Assembly (NCBI GenBank): GCA_022360095.1
Contig: JAKSDK010000918.1
Span: forward strand, 1-41,621
DNA from: Phycisphaerales bacterium
GTDB taxonomy: Bacteria > Planctomycetota > Phycisphaerae > UBA1845 > UTPLA1
Direction of reading: 5' to 3'
Length of the DNA stretch: 41,621 bases
Shown here: positions 7,862-15,414 of the stretch, in pieces
Layout: each line of letters starts with the position of its first letter
How positions within the stretch are numbered: the first letter of the stretch is position 1
Notes under the pieces: generated by a model
Seen by the model: the letters and a program-made list of their open reading frames with translations, nothing else
The model's database searches: none
What the model was told of the DNA's origin: nothing
Program-made: the position numbers and the translations under genes

Positions 7862-7892
7862 ATAGTATTACATTGTATTACGCCGATGTCAA
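7862..7892 (-). promoter_or_regulatory. znuA promoter overlapped by a Fur/Zur-like operator
   Basis: A consensus -35 TTGACA (7887-7892) is followed after 17 nt by AATACT, or after 19 nt by TACTAT. Overlapping the -10 is the near-perfect dyad GTATTACATTGTATTAC (7865-7881): 7 of 8 half-site positions pair about a central T. Its size, A+T-rich arms and position over the promoter of a zinc importer are what is expected of a Zur/Fur-family repressor site. The regulator gene is not in the window. Confidence 0.65.
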
Positions 7893-7947
7893 GAAGAGGT
7901 TCGCGTCAGATTAAAGGTTTCCGGGCCGATGACGACGTAAGATGAGA

Positions 7948-9804
7948 TTAAGGCGCGGCGAGAAAACAATCGAGGAACGACTGGATGTCATCACCGTCCG
8001 CGAGACCACTACCGTCCATGTCTGCAGCGGAAACGTGATTGGGATCAGAGTCGATTCCGATAAGAACGTTCGCGAACACGTCTAGATCATCGAGGTCCAA
8101 GTCGGTGTCGCCATCCACGTCCGCATCCCCGGTCACCTGCAGAAGCCAGGTTTCAGTGCCGTTGCCCACGGCATTGGTGGCGCGAACGGTCACCATATGA
8201 GGGGTGGGGGAGGCGACCGGGTTGGGCCAGGTCACAACACCGGTGCCGAAATTGATGGTCATGCCGGGCGGGCCGGTGTCGAGCGACCAGTTAATGATGG
8301 GCTCCATGCAGCCCGGGTCCGTAATCTGGGGTGTCGGGCCAATGTAGGGCGTCCCTGATGAAACGCATCCTATGGTCTCATCCGAAATGGGAACGATCGC
8401 TGGCGCGCCGGAGGTGACGCCCAGGAAGAAATTTTGGGTGACAGACCCGGCGTCGTTGGTTGCTCGGATGATGATCTGATACAGAAACGGTGACTGGATC
8501 GGATTGGGCCAGGAAATGACGCCGCTGCCGGGATCGATGGTCATGCCTGACGGTGGGCTGTCGAGGCTCCAGGTGAGCGGGGCCATGTTCAAAGGCCGCG
8601 AGACCGTCGGCGTCGGACCTGCGTAGGGTTGGCCGCAGGGAACGATCTCCTGACTGATGGCATCGATTTCCGGGGCGTGTTGAAGGACGGTCAACGTCTC
8701 GCAATAGACGACGGCGTTGTTGTCCTCGAAATCCTCGGCGATTTCATCGAGGTCGTCCAGAATCGTTCCGACGAAATAGGTTCCCGTCGCGAGATCTTCG
8801 GGCATGTCGATGATGACTTCAAATTCGAGCGCGTCTTCGAAAGCGATGTCCCATTGCAGATCGCCGAGCAGCAGGTCCGTGGTTTCGATGGTTTCGTCGG
8901 TCGACAGGTAGTATCCCTGCCGGACGAAGACCTCGCTGGTCGTGCCGAAGTTTTCGATCACGGAGCGGACCGTCAATTGTTCGCCGGGGAGGATTTCCGG
9001 CAGGATGTTCGACGTGTCAAACCAGACCGGGACCGGCTTACCGATGGTGTCGCTCGACGTGTAGCTGGCGTTGGCCAGATCAACCACGGCCGGGCCGGAC
9101 GGGCCGGTGGGAGGATAGAGAAATCGGAGGCCGTTTCGATCGTCGGTATGGAGTTCGATGATGTTTTCCTGGCCGACGGGGCCGCCGTTCGGGTATCGAG
9201 GATTCATGGTCTGAATGAACCAGGACGAGCCGGGAGATTCATCCCCGATGGGGTCGTGCCCCAAGCCGAGAGCATGGCCCAACTCATGGGCCGCGATGAG
9301 CAGGAATGAAAAACCGTTGTCGGGCGTTGGCTCAGTAATAATCTCGCAGCCCGGGTTGGCATCGAAGGTGTAGCCGACACCCTCCGGAAGGTCGCTGAAC
9401 TCGATGTCCATATCCACCCATTCCGGACCAATGTTGACCAGGGTGGTTATGCCTAAAACTCCCGGATCAAGCAGGGCGGCTGGGACGGCCAGAGTGTCGT
9501 TGAAACCATCGAAGTGGTCGAGAGGGAATTCCTGAGCAGGGCGGTTAAAGAAATACTCGAAATTCGCCGCGGGGACGAGGTTCCACAGACCCATGGCCGC
9601 CAGAATATGCGTGTCAGGATCAGTTCCCTCGGGAAAAGTCACGGGCGACAATTCTCTGATGCTTTGCCCGGTCGGCCAGGTGACGTTCACGCCCGCGAAC
9701 TGAAAAAACGAAAAGGCGCTGACTTTGTTTCCGTTGCCGGCAAGCCAGGCCACGGCGATCACCAAAAGAACAAGGCCGGACTTTCGGGCGAGCGATTTCG
9801 TCAA
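7948..9804 (-). CDS. Secreted matrixin-like metalloprotease with CARDB, Ig-like and dockerin-like repeats
   Basis: A 618-residue exported protein. A signal peptide covers about residues 1-30 (SGLVLLVIAVAWLAG core). The zinc site HELGHALGLGH (173-183) and the Met-turn TMNPRY (about 199-204) identify a matrixin/metzincin peptidase. A CARDB-like adhesion domain follows (about 250-360), then two Ig-like repeats each ending in a T-x-x-P-N-P motif (about 365-550), and finally a dockerin-like calcium-binding tail (DADVDGDTDLDLDDLD). The tail may anchor the enzyme at the cell surface. The start is TTG, chosen because it overlaps the upstream stop as TTGA and has GGAGG 9 nt upstream. No prodomain cysteine switch was seen. 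The substrate is unknown. Confidence 0.85.
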   Translation of the reverse strand: MTKSLARKSGLVLLVIAVAWLAGNGNKVSAFSFFQFAGVNVTWPTGQSIRELSPVTFPEGTDPDTHILAAMGLWNLVPAANFEYFFNRPAQEFPLDHFDGFNDTLAVPAALLDPGVLGITTLVNIGPEWVDMDIEFSDLPEGVGYTFDANPGCEIITEPTPDNGFSFLLIAAHELGHALGLGHDPIGDESPGSSWFIQTMNPRYPNGGPVGQENIIELHTDDRNGLRFLYPPTGPSGPAVVDLANASYTSSDTIGKPVPVWFDTSNILPEILPGEQLTVRSVIENFGTTSEVFVRQGYYLSTDETIETTDLLLGDLQWDIAFEDALEFEVIIDMPEDLATGTYFVGTILDDLDEIAEDFEDNNAVVYCETLTVLQHAPEIDAISQEIVPCGQPYAGPTPTVSRPLNMAPLTWSLDSPPSGMTIDPGSGVISWPNPIQSPFLYQIIIRATNDAGSVTQNFFLGVTSGAPAIVPISDETIGCVSSGTPYIGPTPQITDPGCMEPIINWSLDTGPPGMTINFGTGVVTWPNPVASPTPHMVTVRATNAVGNGTETWLLQVTGDADVDGDTDLDLDDLDVFANVLIGIDSDPNHVSAADMDGSGLADGDDIQSFLDCFLAAP

Positions 9805-10691
9805 CGATCCGTTCCTCCATCAGCATCGGAGTCGGACTTGGTTGTTTGAGACCGCTGCCGGATCTGTTGCTTGGCGGACGGTTTAACGGCGCGAAGTCTT
9901 GGCCCAGGTTTTTTGGTGCTTGCGGATGCCGCTTCGGCATTCGCCCTGGCTCGCCAGGCGGCTGACGCCTTCAGCGAGACGCCGGTCTTCGAAACCAGAA
10001 TACGCTTGCCGGCAGGAGCGGCAAGGTTGTGTTTTCGGCTTTTCCCCAGGATTGGGCGTATTTGAGCGACGAAGTCATCACAGCTCATCGCCTTGCTCGC
10101 CCCTTCAATGGCCGGTGGCTTTATCTTGATGCGATTGGATTCAACCACGTGGCGGACTGTATGGTGGTTGTTGCCGCCGCTGAGTTTGACGAAGCCCTTT
10201 TCATCAATACCGATCACCGGGATCTTGCCGTGCTGGTAGATCCGGTCGATGCCCGCTTCATCTTTGGCGATGCGGAAGGCGCCCTGAGCCACGCCGACGG
10301 TGGGGAAGGTCTTGTAGGTCGGCAACAGAAACAAGAGTCGCCGCTCACCGACTTTGAATTTCGGTGCACAGCAAATCGCCATTCGCGTTTGTCCGACGGT
10401 TCCGCCGGGGACGATTAACGTGAAGTCCGAAGCTTCGCCTTCAAGCTCGCCTTTGAGATAATGGACGTTTCGGAAGACGACTTCCGTTTCGATTCTGCGA
10501 GGATTGTCGGCCCAATAGGAACGTGTTGAGACAACGTCGCCGATGAAGACCTGACCCGCATGGTCGGCCAGGGTTTGTACGGTCATGGGGGCGACGCTTG
10601 TGGCGTCTGCGATTGCGGGAAATGCGGCGATGGCCGCGAGCGCGAGGAATCCATACGACATGGAACAGGTTGGATAATGTTTTCTTAACAT
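9801..10691 (-). CDS. Secreted protein of unknown function coupled to the metalloprotease
   Basis: A 296-residue exported protein. The signal peptide starts MLRKHYPTCSMSYGF and has the hydrophobic core FLALAAIAAF. The middle resembles a family often met beside matrixin-type proteases, with a short motif VFIGDVV near residue 50, a PGGTVGQ turn near 97 and a GERRLLFL segment near 114; this link is from memory, not a search. The C-terminal third (about 225-296) is basic and low in complexity. The stop overlaps the protease TTG start, so translation of the two is coupled. Starts at TTG 10706 or at the internal ATG before SYGF are also possible; ATG 10691 was chosen because it gives charged residues ahead of the hydrophobic core. 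A role as inhibitor, chaperone or substrate of the protease is only a guess. Confidence 0.7.
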   Translation of the reverse strand: MLRKHYPTCSMSYGFLALAAIAAFPAIADATSVAPMTVQTLADHAGQVFIGDVVSTRSYWADNPRRIETEVVFRNVHYLKGELEGEASDFTLIVPGGTVGQTRMAICCAPKFKVGERRLLFLLPTYKTFPTVGVAQGAFRIAKDEAGIDRIYQHGKIPVIGIDEKGFVKLSGGNNHHTVRHVVESNRIKIKPPAIEGASKAMSCDDFVAQIRPILGKSRKHNLAAPAGKRILVSKTGVSLKASAAWRARANAEAASASTKKPGPRLRAVKPSAKQQIRQRSQTTKSDSDADGGTDR

Positions 10692-10797
10692 GATTGGGCA
10701 ATCCAAGAATCCACATGATACTCGAATTGCCGGGAGAGGGTCAACGATTCTGCGATTCCGGCCTTAGAAGGGGCGGATTATCAGGCCGGTTGCCCGT

Positions 10798-10840
10798 AAA
10801 AAAGCCAAAACGGGCCGGCCGGGGCCACAACCCGTTTTGG
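10798..10840 (-). terminator. Rho-independent terminator of flgM
   Basis: On the minus strand a perfect 10-bp stem, CCAAAACGGG paired with CCCGTTTTGG, encloses a 16-nt GC-rich loop and is followed by CTTTTTTAC. It lies 50 bp past the flgM stop, so flgM is transcribed separately from the secreted-protein pair downstream. Confidence 0.85.
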
Positions 10841-10891
10841 TAAGCAAATATGCAACGGAAACATCGTTGCAATGCTTCGTAGGCCGAAGGA

Positions 10892-11176
10892 TCAGCGCGG
10901 CGAAAATTCGTCTAACAGACGTTCCGTCGCGATTTCCAGTTTTTCGTCCGATTCATAACTGCCGTTTTGTAAGGCATTACGGATGTCGACGATCTTTCGG
11001 GCACGATCCTCGGGCAGTTCCGCCAATCGGCTTAGGAACGAAGCCAGTTCCGAGATTTCGACCCGGTCAGCCAAGTTGGATACCGAATTTTGGGGAGAAG
11101 CTTTGGACGATTGCTTGGCAAACTCCCTCAGGGTGGTCGCCGTTGCCGGGCTTCCGATTGAATTGATGTCACTCAT
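10892..11176 (-). CDS. flgM: Anti-sigma-28 factor FlgM
   Basis: A 94-residue protein matching the FlgM family: an unstructured Ser/Asn-rich N-terminal half, then the conserved C-terminal helices with DRVEISELASFL (about 38-49), LPEDRARKIVDIRNALQNG (about 54-72) and IATERLLDEF near the end. FlgM binds and inhibits the flagellar sigma factor FliA until the hook-basal body is complete, when FlgM is exported. ATG start with AGGAAGG upstream. It stands alone between its terminator and a long non-coding stretch, about 20 kb from the flagellar cluster at the right end of the window. No clear sigma-28 promoter with both elements was found. Confidence 0.87.
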   Translation of the reverse strand: MSDINSIGSPATATTLREFAKQSSKASPQNSVSNLADRVEISELASFLSRLAELPEDRARKIVDIRNALQNGSYESDEKLEIATERLLDEFSPR

Positions 11177-11668
11177 AATCAGCCTTCCTAGCCATGTTGT
11201 TGCTTATTCATTTAGAGCATTACGTAGCAACAAGCCACGTGGTTCTCTCTTCATGGCATTCGCGAATAACGGGGTGCTGAATCGGCAACTGTTGCGCGTT
11301 CAAGCGTGGCAGCACTGTTATTCGACTCCATGAAAACCTATCGGCGGTCCGTGCTGGAAAGCTTCAGCGCTTTTGATGAGAGAACCACTATATGTTGATG
11401 AACAGGGATTTACGTGCTTTTTTTCACAATGTGGACAAGAAGCGCTGTTATCGGCTAAATGCCTAATAATTCCGAGGATATCAGCCTTGACCATTTACGA
11501 AGCAGGCTGTGATTTGTTATTTTTGGTGATTTTACGTCCGCAATGGTTATTACTAGATATTGTGGTCCTTCGTCGCCACCGTGTGCACGGAGGGGGTTTG
11601 TGTCACCCTGCATTGACCCAGTCGACCTTTGCAATGAACCAAGCCGAAATGCAGGAATTGCCGCCAAA
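11177..11668. other. Long intergenic stretch upstream of flgM, no gene seen
   Basis: About 490 bp between flgM and the FAD-oxidoreductase gene (both minus strand). The base composition is more A+T-rich than the neighbours. A plus-strand frame at 11373-11672 has no recognisable domain and runs into the oxidoreductase gene. The sequence must hold the flgM promoter; a minus-strand GCCGATAA (11448-11455) resembles a sigma-28 -10 but has no -35 partner. Confidence 0.5.
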
Positions 11669-12802
11669 TTAGAGATTTTCGCCGTAAACAAATGCACGCG
11701 CCACCTTCTGCGCCATCTGTTCATTTGAGAATACGAGAGGTAGTAGAAATCGGAGATCAACGTTCGGCAGGCGGAGGTATTCCACCATGTCGCGCCGCCA
11801 ACGATGATCGAATTCAGACAGGGCATCTTGTGGATGAGGTGAGTCGAGTGCACTGACACAAGTCTCCACCGCAAGCTCGGCCGACCAGATGGCGGGATAC
11901 AGCCCGTCATGACTGAGAGCGGGGATAAAGCCTCCGGCATCTCCGATGACCAGGCTGCGCTTTGCTCCGTGTGTTTCCATGTCGAGAGCGAGCCCGCGCG
12001 GGATGGTTCGATGTACGAGGTTGCCGGGGTCAATCACCAAGTCCGAGGGGAGCACGCCATCGTCTTTGCCCCAGTCCACGGTGAATTGAAATTTGCTTTC
12101 AACCCGATCGGGAGGCGCCTCGGTAATGAGCCCAACCAGCGTGATGTCGCCGGCATGATAGACATAGCTGAAATCGGCGAGGCTGTCGGACGTAAACAAA
12201 AGCGATAATTCGGCGGAAGGTTTTTGACCGGTCTTTTTTGGCAAGTCCGCCCCTAGGGATGCCCATTGGCAACTCATTGAATGTCGAGATTGTGTCTTAG
12301 GGTAAATGCCCAGCTTTTTCGCCGCCCAGGACTCGGTCCCGTCAGCGGCGACAAGAAGCCTGCCCGTGAATTCCTGATCGGTTGCTGAGACGAGATGAAC
12401 CTTCTCTTCTCGTGGGTCGATAGAGACGATTCGGGTCCCGGCACTGACGACGGCTCCACGCTCGCCGGCCATGGACCGTAGTTGTTCAAGCAGGCGGTGA
12501 GTGAGAACAAGATCGACCGGCGGCTTGAGCTTTGTTTTCGCCGTTCGGGAGTTTTTGGCGTCGATGAAGCGGACGGTGTCGACGGCCCCGACGACGTGTT
12601 CGTCACGGTTGACTTTTAGTTTCTCAAGTAGGTGATCCGCTCCGGCGGGCAGCCATTCGATGAGCGGGAGCGTGGCCGGAGCCTGATTCTGATCCAGGAG
12701 TTCGACGTTTAGACTTTTTCCGGCTGCGAAGGCGGCCGCGGCGGTCCCCGCCGGGCCTGCGCCAAGGATGACTAAGTCAGGAATATTTTCCGTCGACATC
12801 AT
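11669..12802 (-). CDS. FAD-dependent oxidoreductase, geranylgeranyl-reductase/halogenase-like
   Basis: A 377-residue flavoprotein. The Rossmann dinucleotide motif GAGPAGTAAAAF is at about 14-25, the second FAD motif LLVAADGTES lies near 148-157 and the GD motif LVIGDAGGFIPAL near 274-286, followed by the HDGLYPAIWSAELA helix. These define the group-A flavin monooxygenase fold shared by geranylgeranyl reductases and flavin-dependent halogenases. The halogenase WxWxIP motif is not seen, so a reductase or hydroxylase acting on a lipid-like or aromatic substrate is more likely. It is transcribed away from the PreT/GltD-like gene, with a 53-bp shared gap. The specific reaction cannot be told from the sequence. 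Confidence 0.75.
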   Translation of the reverse strand: MMSTENIPDLVILGAGPAGTAAAAFAAGKSLNVELLDQNQAPATLPLIEWLPAGADHLLEKLKVNRDEHVVGAVDTVRFIDAKNSRTAKTKLKPPVDLVLTHRLLEQLRSMAGERGAVVSAGTRIVSIDPREEKVHLVSATDQEFTGRLLVAADGTESWAAKKLGIYPKTQSRHSMSCQWASLGADLPKKTGQKPSAELSLLFTSDSLADFSYVYHAGDITLVGLITEAPPDRVESKFQFTVDWGKDDGVLPSDLVIDPGNLVHRTIPRGLALDMETHGAKRSLVIGDAGGFIPALSHDGLYPAIWSAELAVETCVSALDSPHPQDALSEFDHRWRRDMVEYLRLPNVDLRFLLPLVFSNEQMAQKVARAFVYGENL

Positions 12803-12819
12803 GCGGTTCCACCACTCGC

Positions 12820-12847
12820 TTTATCCCTCGTCGGACGTCTGTATAAT
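12820..12847 (+). promoter_or_regulatory. Promoter with TATAAT 8 nt before the start codon
   Basis: A perfect -10 TATAAT (12842-12847) has a weak -35 TTTATC (12820-12825) with a 16-nt spacer. The ATG of the downstream gene begins 9 nt after the box, so transcription should start at or within a few bases of the start codon. No Shine-Dalgarno is present. This indicates a leaderless mRNA. Confidence 0.6.
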
Positions 12848-12855
12848 GGGTTGGT

Positions 12856-14202
12856 ATGAGCACATCAAGGTCTACTGCAAAAACATTAGCGGCCAACTTC
12901 GCGGAGCTCGAACCGTGCTACACGCAGGATGAAGCGGTCGCCGAGGCCTCGCGCTGTCTGTTTTGCTACGATGCGCCCTGCACACGGGCCTGTCCGACAC
13001 ATATCGACGTTCCGAAGTTTATCCGGCAGATCCTACATAAGAATCCGGTCGGTTCGGCGGAGACGATCTTAGAGGCCAATATCTTTGGCGGCTCATGTGC
13101 CAGGGCTTGTCCGACGGAAGTGTTATGCGAAGGCGCCTGTGTGGACAACACGCTGCTCAAGGCCCCGGTCAAGATTGGCCGGCTGCAGCGTTACGCATGT
13201 GATGTGGCGCGAGACCAAGGGATCACGTTTTTCGAACCGGGACAGGATACCGGAAAGAAAGTGGCGGTCGTCGGGGCGGGTCCCGCGGGTTTGACCTGTG
13301 CGCACGAGCTACGAAAGCACGGGCATGCCGTGACGGTGTTCGAAGCCAGGGACATGCCCGGTGGAATCAACACCTATGGAATCGCCTATTACAAATATGA
13401 CACGAAGTTTGCCCTTTCCGAAGTGGAACAGATCAAGTCGATCGGGGGGATCGATCTGCGACTGAACTCACCGCTTTCCGGCCAAGACATTGCTCAACTG
13501 TTAGAGGATTACGACTCGGTTTTTCTTGGGGTCGGCCTTGGAAAGACGGCTTCGTTGGGAATCGAAGGAGAAGACCTCGGGTCGGTTTGGGAAGCCCTTG
13601 ATTTCATTTTCCAGACGCACACCATGCCTTTGGAGGATTGTCAGTGTGGTGAGGACGTGCTCGTGATTGGCGGTGGAAATACGGCCGTCGATGTTGCAAC
13701 GGCTGCAGTGCGGCTCGGTGCCAAAAGGGTAAAGATCGCCTATCGTCGCACGAATGCCGAAATGCCGGCGTTTCAATATGAATACGAGTTGTCAAAGGCG
13801 GACGGGATCACTTGGGAGTTCTCGGCGGCGCCGGTGCGAATCGTCGGTGAAAACGGGTCGGCAACGGGTGCCGAGTTCGTCCGGACTCGGGCCAACGGAG
13901 AAGGTCGTTCGGCAAAGCTTGAATCGGTTCCGGGCTCCAACTTCACCATCCAGGCCGACATGGTCGTCAAAGCGCTGGGACAGGAAGCGCTGTTGGATCT
14001 GCTGGGCTCTGTTTCGGGTTTGAACGTGGAGCGAGGGCGCGTGGTCGTAGACCGTGCAACGGGGGCGACCTCTGTTCCGAAGCTTTTCTCCGGCGGTGAT
14101 TGCGTCAGCAAAGGTGCGGAGGTCGTCGACGCGGTGCAGGAAGGGAAGATCGCGGCGGCCGGTATTCATGCGATGTTGTCGGCCACTTCAGACGCCGTGT
14201 AA
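12856..14202 (+). CDS. NAD(P)H-dependent FAD/Fe-S oxidoreductase, PreT/GltD-like
   Basis: A 448-residue soluble enzyme. The N-terminal Fe-S domain has Cys34, Cys37, Cys42 and Cys46 (CLFCYDAPCTRAC), then a second cluster in SCARACPTEVLCEGAC. The FAD motif VAVVGAGPAGLTC is near 136-148, the NAD(P)H motif VLVIGGGNTAVDVA near 271-284 and a C-terminal FAD motif in FSGGDC. This is the layout of GltD and of the PreT subunit of dihydropyrimidine dehydrogenase, which pass electrons from NAD(P)H to a partner. No PreA or GltB gene lies next to it here, so the partner is encoded elsewhere or it works alone. The N-terminal length fits PreT slightly better than GltD. Confidence 0.83.
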   Translation: MSTSRSTAKTLAANFAELEPCYTQDEAVAEASRCLFCYDAPCTRACPTHIDVPKFIRQILHKNPVGSAETILEANIFGGSCARACPTEVLCEGACVDNTLLKAPVKIGRLQRYACDVARDQGITFFEPGQDTGKKVAVVGAGPAGLTCAHELRKHGHAVTVFEARDMPGGINTYGIAYYKYDTKFALSEVEQIKSIGGIDLRLNSPLSGQDIAQLLEDYDSVFLGVGLGKTASLGIEGEDLGSVWEALDFIFQTHTMPLEDCQCGEDVLVIGGGNTAVDVATAAVRLGAKRVKIAYRRTNAEMPAFQYEYELSKADGITWEFSAAPVRIVGENGSATGAEFVRTRANGEGRSAKLESVPGSNFTIQADMVVKALGQEALLDLLGSVSGLNVERGRVVVDRATGATSVPKLFSGGDCVSKGAEVVDAVQEGKIAAAGIHAMLSATSDAV

Positions 14203-14232
14203 TTCATCAATTCGGGCATCGTGGGCGTTCGG

Positions 14233-14628
14233 CTAGCCTTTTTTTGGCCGATAGTCGTCAAGATTAATCTCAGCAGTATCGGGTTCGACCTTCGGGAAAC
14301 TCGTGTTTCCGTCTTGTGTCTGCTTGGTTTCGGCCCGGCGGAGACATTCAAGAAGTCGGAGGCCGATCATGATCGTCAACAACTGCCCCACAACATACAC
14401 GATGTCATGTCGGACCGATGCGTAGACAAGCAACATGGCACTCGCGATCAGGCCCATGTAAACGGCGGACACCGGTATGAAGACCCGTCCATGCTTCCTG
14501 GACGCGTACCAATGAACGATCAGACAAACGAGAATAATGAGCTGAGCGACAAGCCCGAAGAAAACCCATTCGATATCGATTCTGCCGTTGGTCAGGGTTT
14601 CCTCCAGACTATCAAAATCGAAGATCAT
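14233..14628 (-). CDS. LAB_N-domain membrane protein (lipid-A-disaccharide synthase N-terminal-like)
   Basis: A 131-residue membrane protein with three hydrophobic helices: FFGLVAQLIILVCLIVHWYA, IPVSAVYMGLIASAMLLVYA and IVYVVGQLLTIMIGLRLL. The pattern, including HWYASRKHGRVFIP between the first two helices, matches the LAB_N domain that occurs fused to or beside lipid-A and glycolipid glycosyltransferases. The start is ATG at 14628, chosen because ATGA overlaps the stop of the upstream phosphatase gene. A longer frame upstream would run through the phosphatase gene and is not supported. It is probably linked to outer-membrane lipid assembly, but no direct function is established for the isolated domain. 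Confidence 0.8.
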   Translation of the reverse strand: MIFDFDSLEETLTNGRIDIEWVFFGLVAQLIILVCLIVHWYASRKHGRVFIPVSAVYMGLIASAMLLVYASVRHDIVYVVGQLLTIMIGLRLLECLRRAETKQTQDGNTSFPKVEPDTAEINLDDYRPKKG

Positions 14629-15221
14629 TGCGGGCGCTCGACTGCTCGCTCGGGTGATGTGGGAGACGGTTCGTGACGTCTTAACTGTTGTAACACCGGT
14701 CGTTCCGGGTCCATGTCCGGCTCGAACGAAAGCATTTCCTGGACCGCCTTTTCGACGGTCCAACCCTGCCGCTCAATGCGATAGCGGCCGCAGAGATAAC
14801 CTGTTCGGTGACGCCCGGCGGAGCAATGGACGAGGACCGGCTGATTCGCGGGGTTGTCCACGAATTCAAAGAAGGCTTCGACCTGATGTTCAGGAATCGG
14901 CTTTCTGCTCTCGACCGGAATGTGCAGTACGTTGAGCCCATGACTTTGTGCATGTTCGGATTCGTTGGGCACGCGTTTGCTTGTTCCTTCTCGAACGATG
15001 AGGATGCTGCGCAGACCGGCTACTTTAATGAGATGATCAATCTGATGCGTCGTGGGCTGGGCCGAACGGTAGAGCGTGTTTTCTTGAACGACGGCGAAAC
15101 GTCTTGGCTTGCCGTAGTAGCGGCCGTAGATCGAAAGGCCGGTCACGATTGCGACGATCGCCAGGGCGAAGCCGCCGACGAGAATAATCCGCCGTCTGTG
15201 TTTTGAAGGCTGGTCGGTCAT
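14625..15221 (-). CDS. Membrane-anchored cysteine phosphatase (dual-specificity/tyrosine-phosphatase-like)
   Basis: A 198-residue protein with one N-terminal transmembrane anchor (IILVGGFALAIVAIVTGLSI, about 12-31) and a phosphatase domain carrying the signature HCSAGRHRTG (132-141; Cys133 nucleophile, Arg139 phosphate-binding). The start of the domain has the LYRSAQPT motif (about 50-57) seen in Siw14/DSP-like bacterial phosphatases. The domain would lie on the periplasmic side if the positive-inside rule holds (KHRRR before the helix). It overlaps the LAB_N gene by 4 bp (ATGA). Together with that partner it could act on a phosphorylated lipid or sugar head group; this is inference. The usual general-acid Asp is not obvious. 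Confidence 0.82.
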   Translation of the reverse strand: MTDQPSKHRRRIILVGGFALAIVAIVTGLSIYGRYYGKPRRFAVVQENTLYRSAQPTTHQIDHLIKVAGLRSILIVREGTSKRVPNESEHAQSHGLNVLHIPVESRKPIPEHQVEAFFEFVDNPANQPVLVHCSAGRHRTGYLCGRYRIERQGWTVEKAVQEMLSFEPDMDPERPVLQQLRRHEPSPTSPERAVERPQ

Positions 15222-15325
15222 GTCGAATCAGAGATCGTCGTCGGCTCGCGTCGGCAAGGCAGCGTTTCGGTTCATTCCTGATTTCGAATCAACGATAGGA
15301 ATCCACTCCAGGAAATGAATGCGGG

Positions 15326-15353
15326 AGTGTAGCGTAATGGGATGGGAAGTCAA
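15326..15353 (-). promoter_or_regulatory. Promoter of the phosphatase-LAB_N pair
   Basis: TTGACT (15348-15353) and TACACT (15326-15331) are separated by 16 nt on the minus strand. A transcript from here has a leader of about 100 nt before the phosphatase ATG. It lies past the end of the upstream permease gene and so makes the pair independent of the transporter operon. Confidence 0.6.
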
Positions 15354-15414
15354 TGCCGGTCAGCGGTATCGGCTGGGCGTGTGGGTCGGAGAAGTCGAGG
15401 CTGCGCTGCGGACG

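Noticed and set aside
11448..11455. GCCGATAA as sigma-28 -10 upstream of flgM
   Set aside because: No TAAA-type -35 at 15 nt, and one such 8-mer is expected by chance in a window this size.
11373..11672. Plus-strand reading frame as a 99-residue gene
   Set aside because: No ribosome binding site, no recognisable domain, and it runs into the oxidoreductase gene on the other strand.
14203..14240. Bidirectional terminator between the PreT-like gene and the LAB_N gene (TTTTTTT run)
   Set aside because: The T-run lies inside the LAB_N gene and the possible stem has only three pairs.
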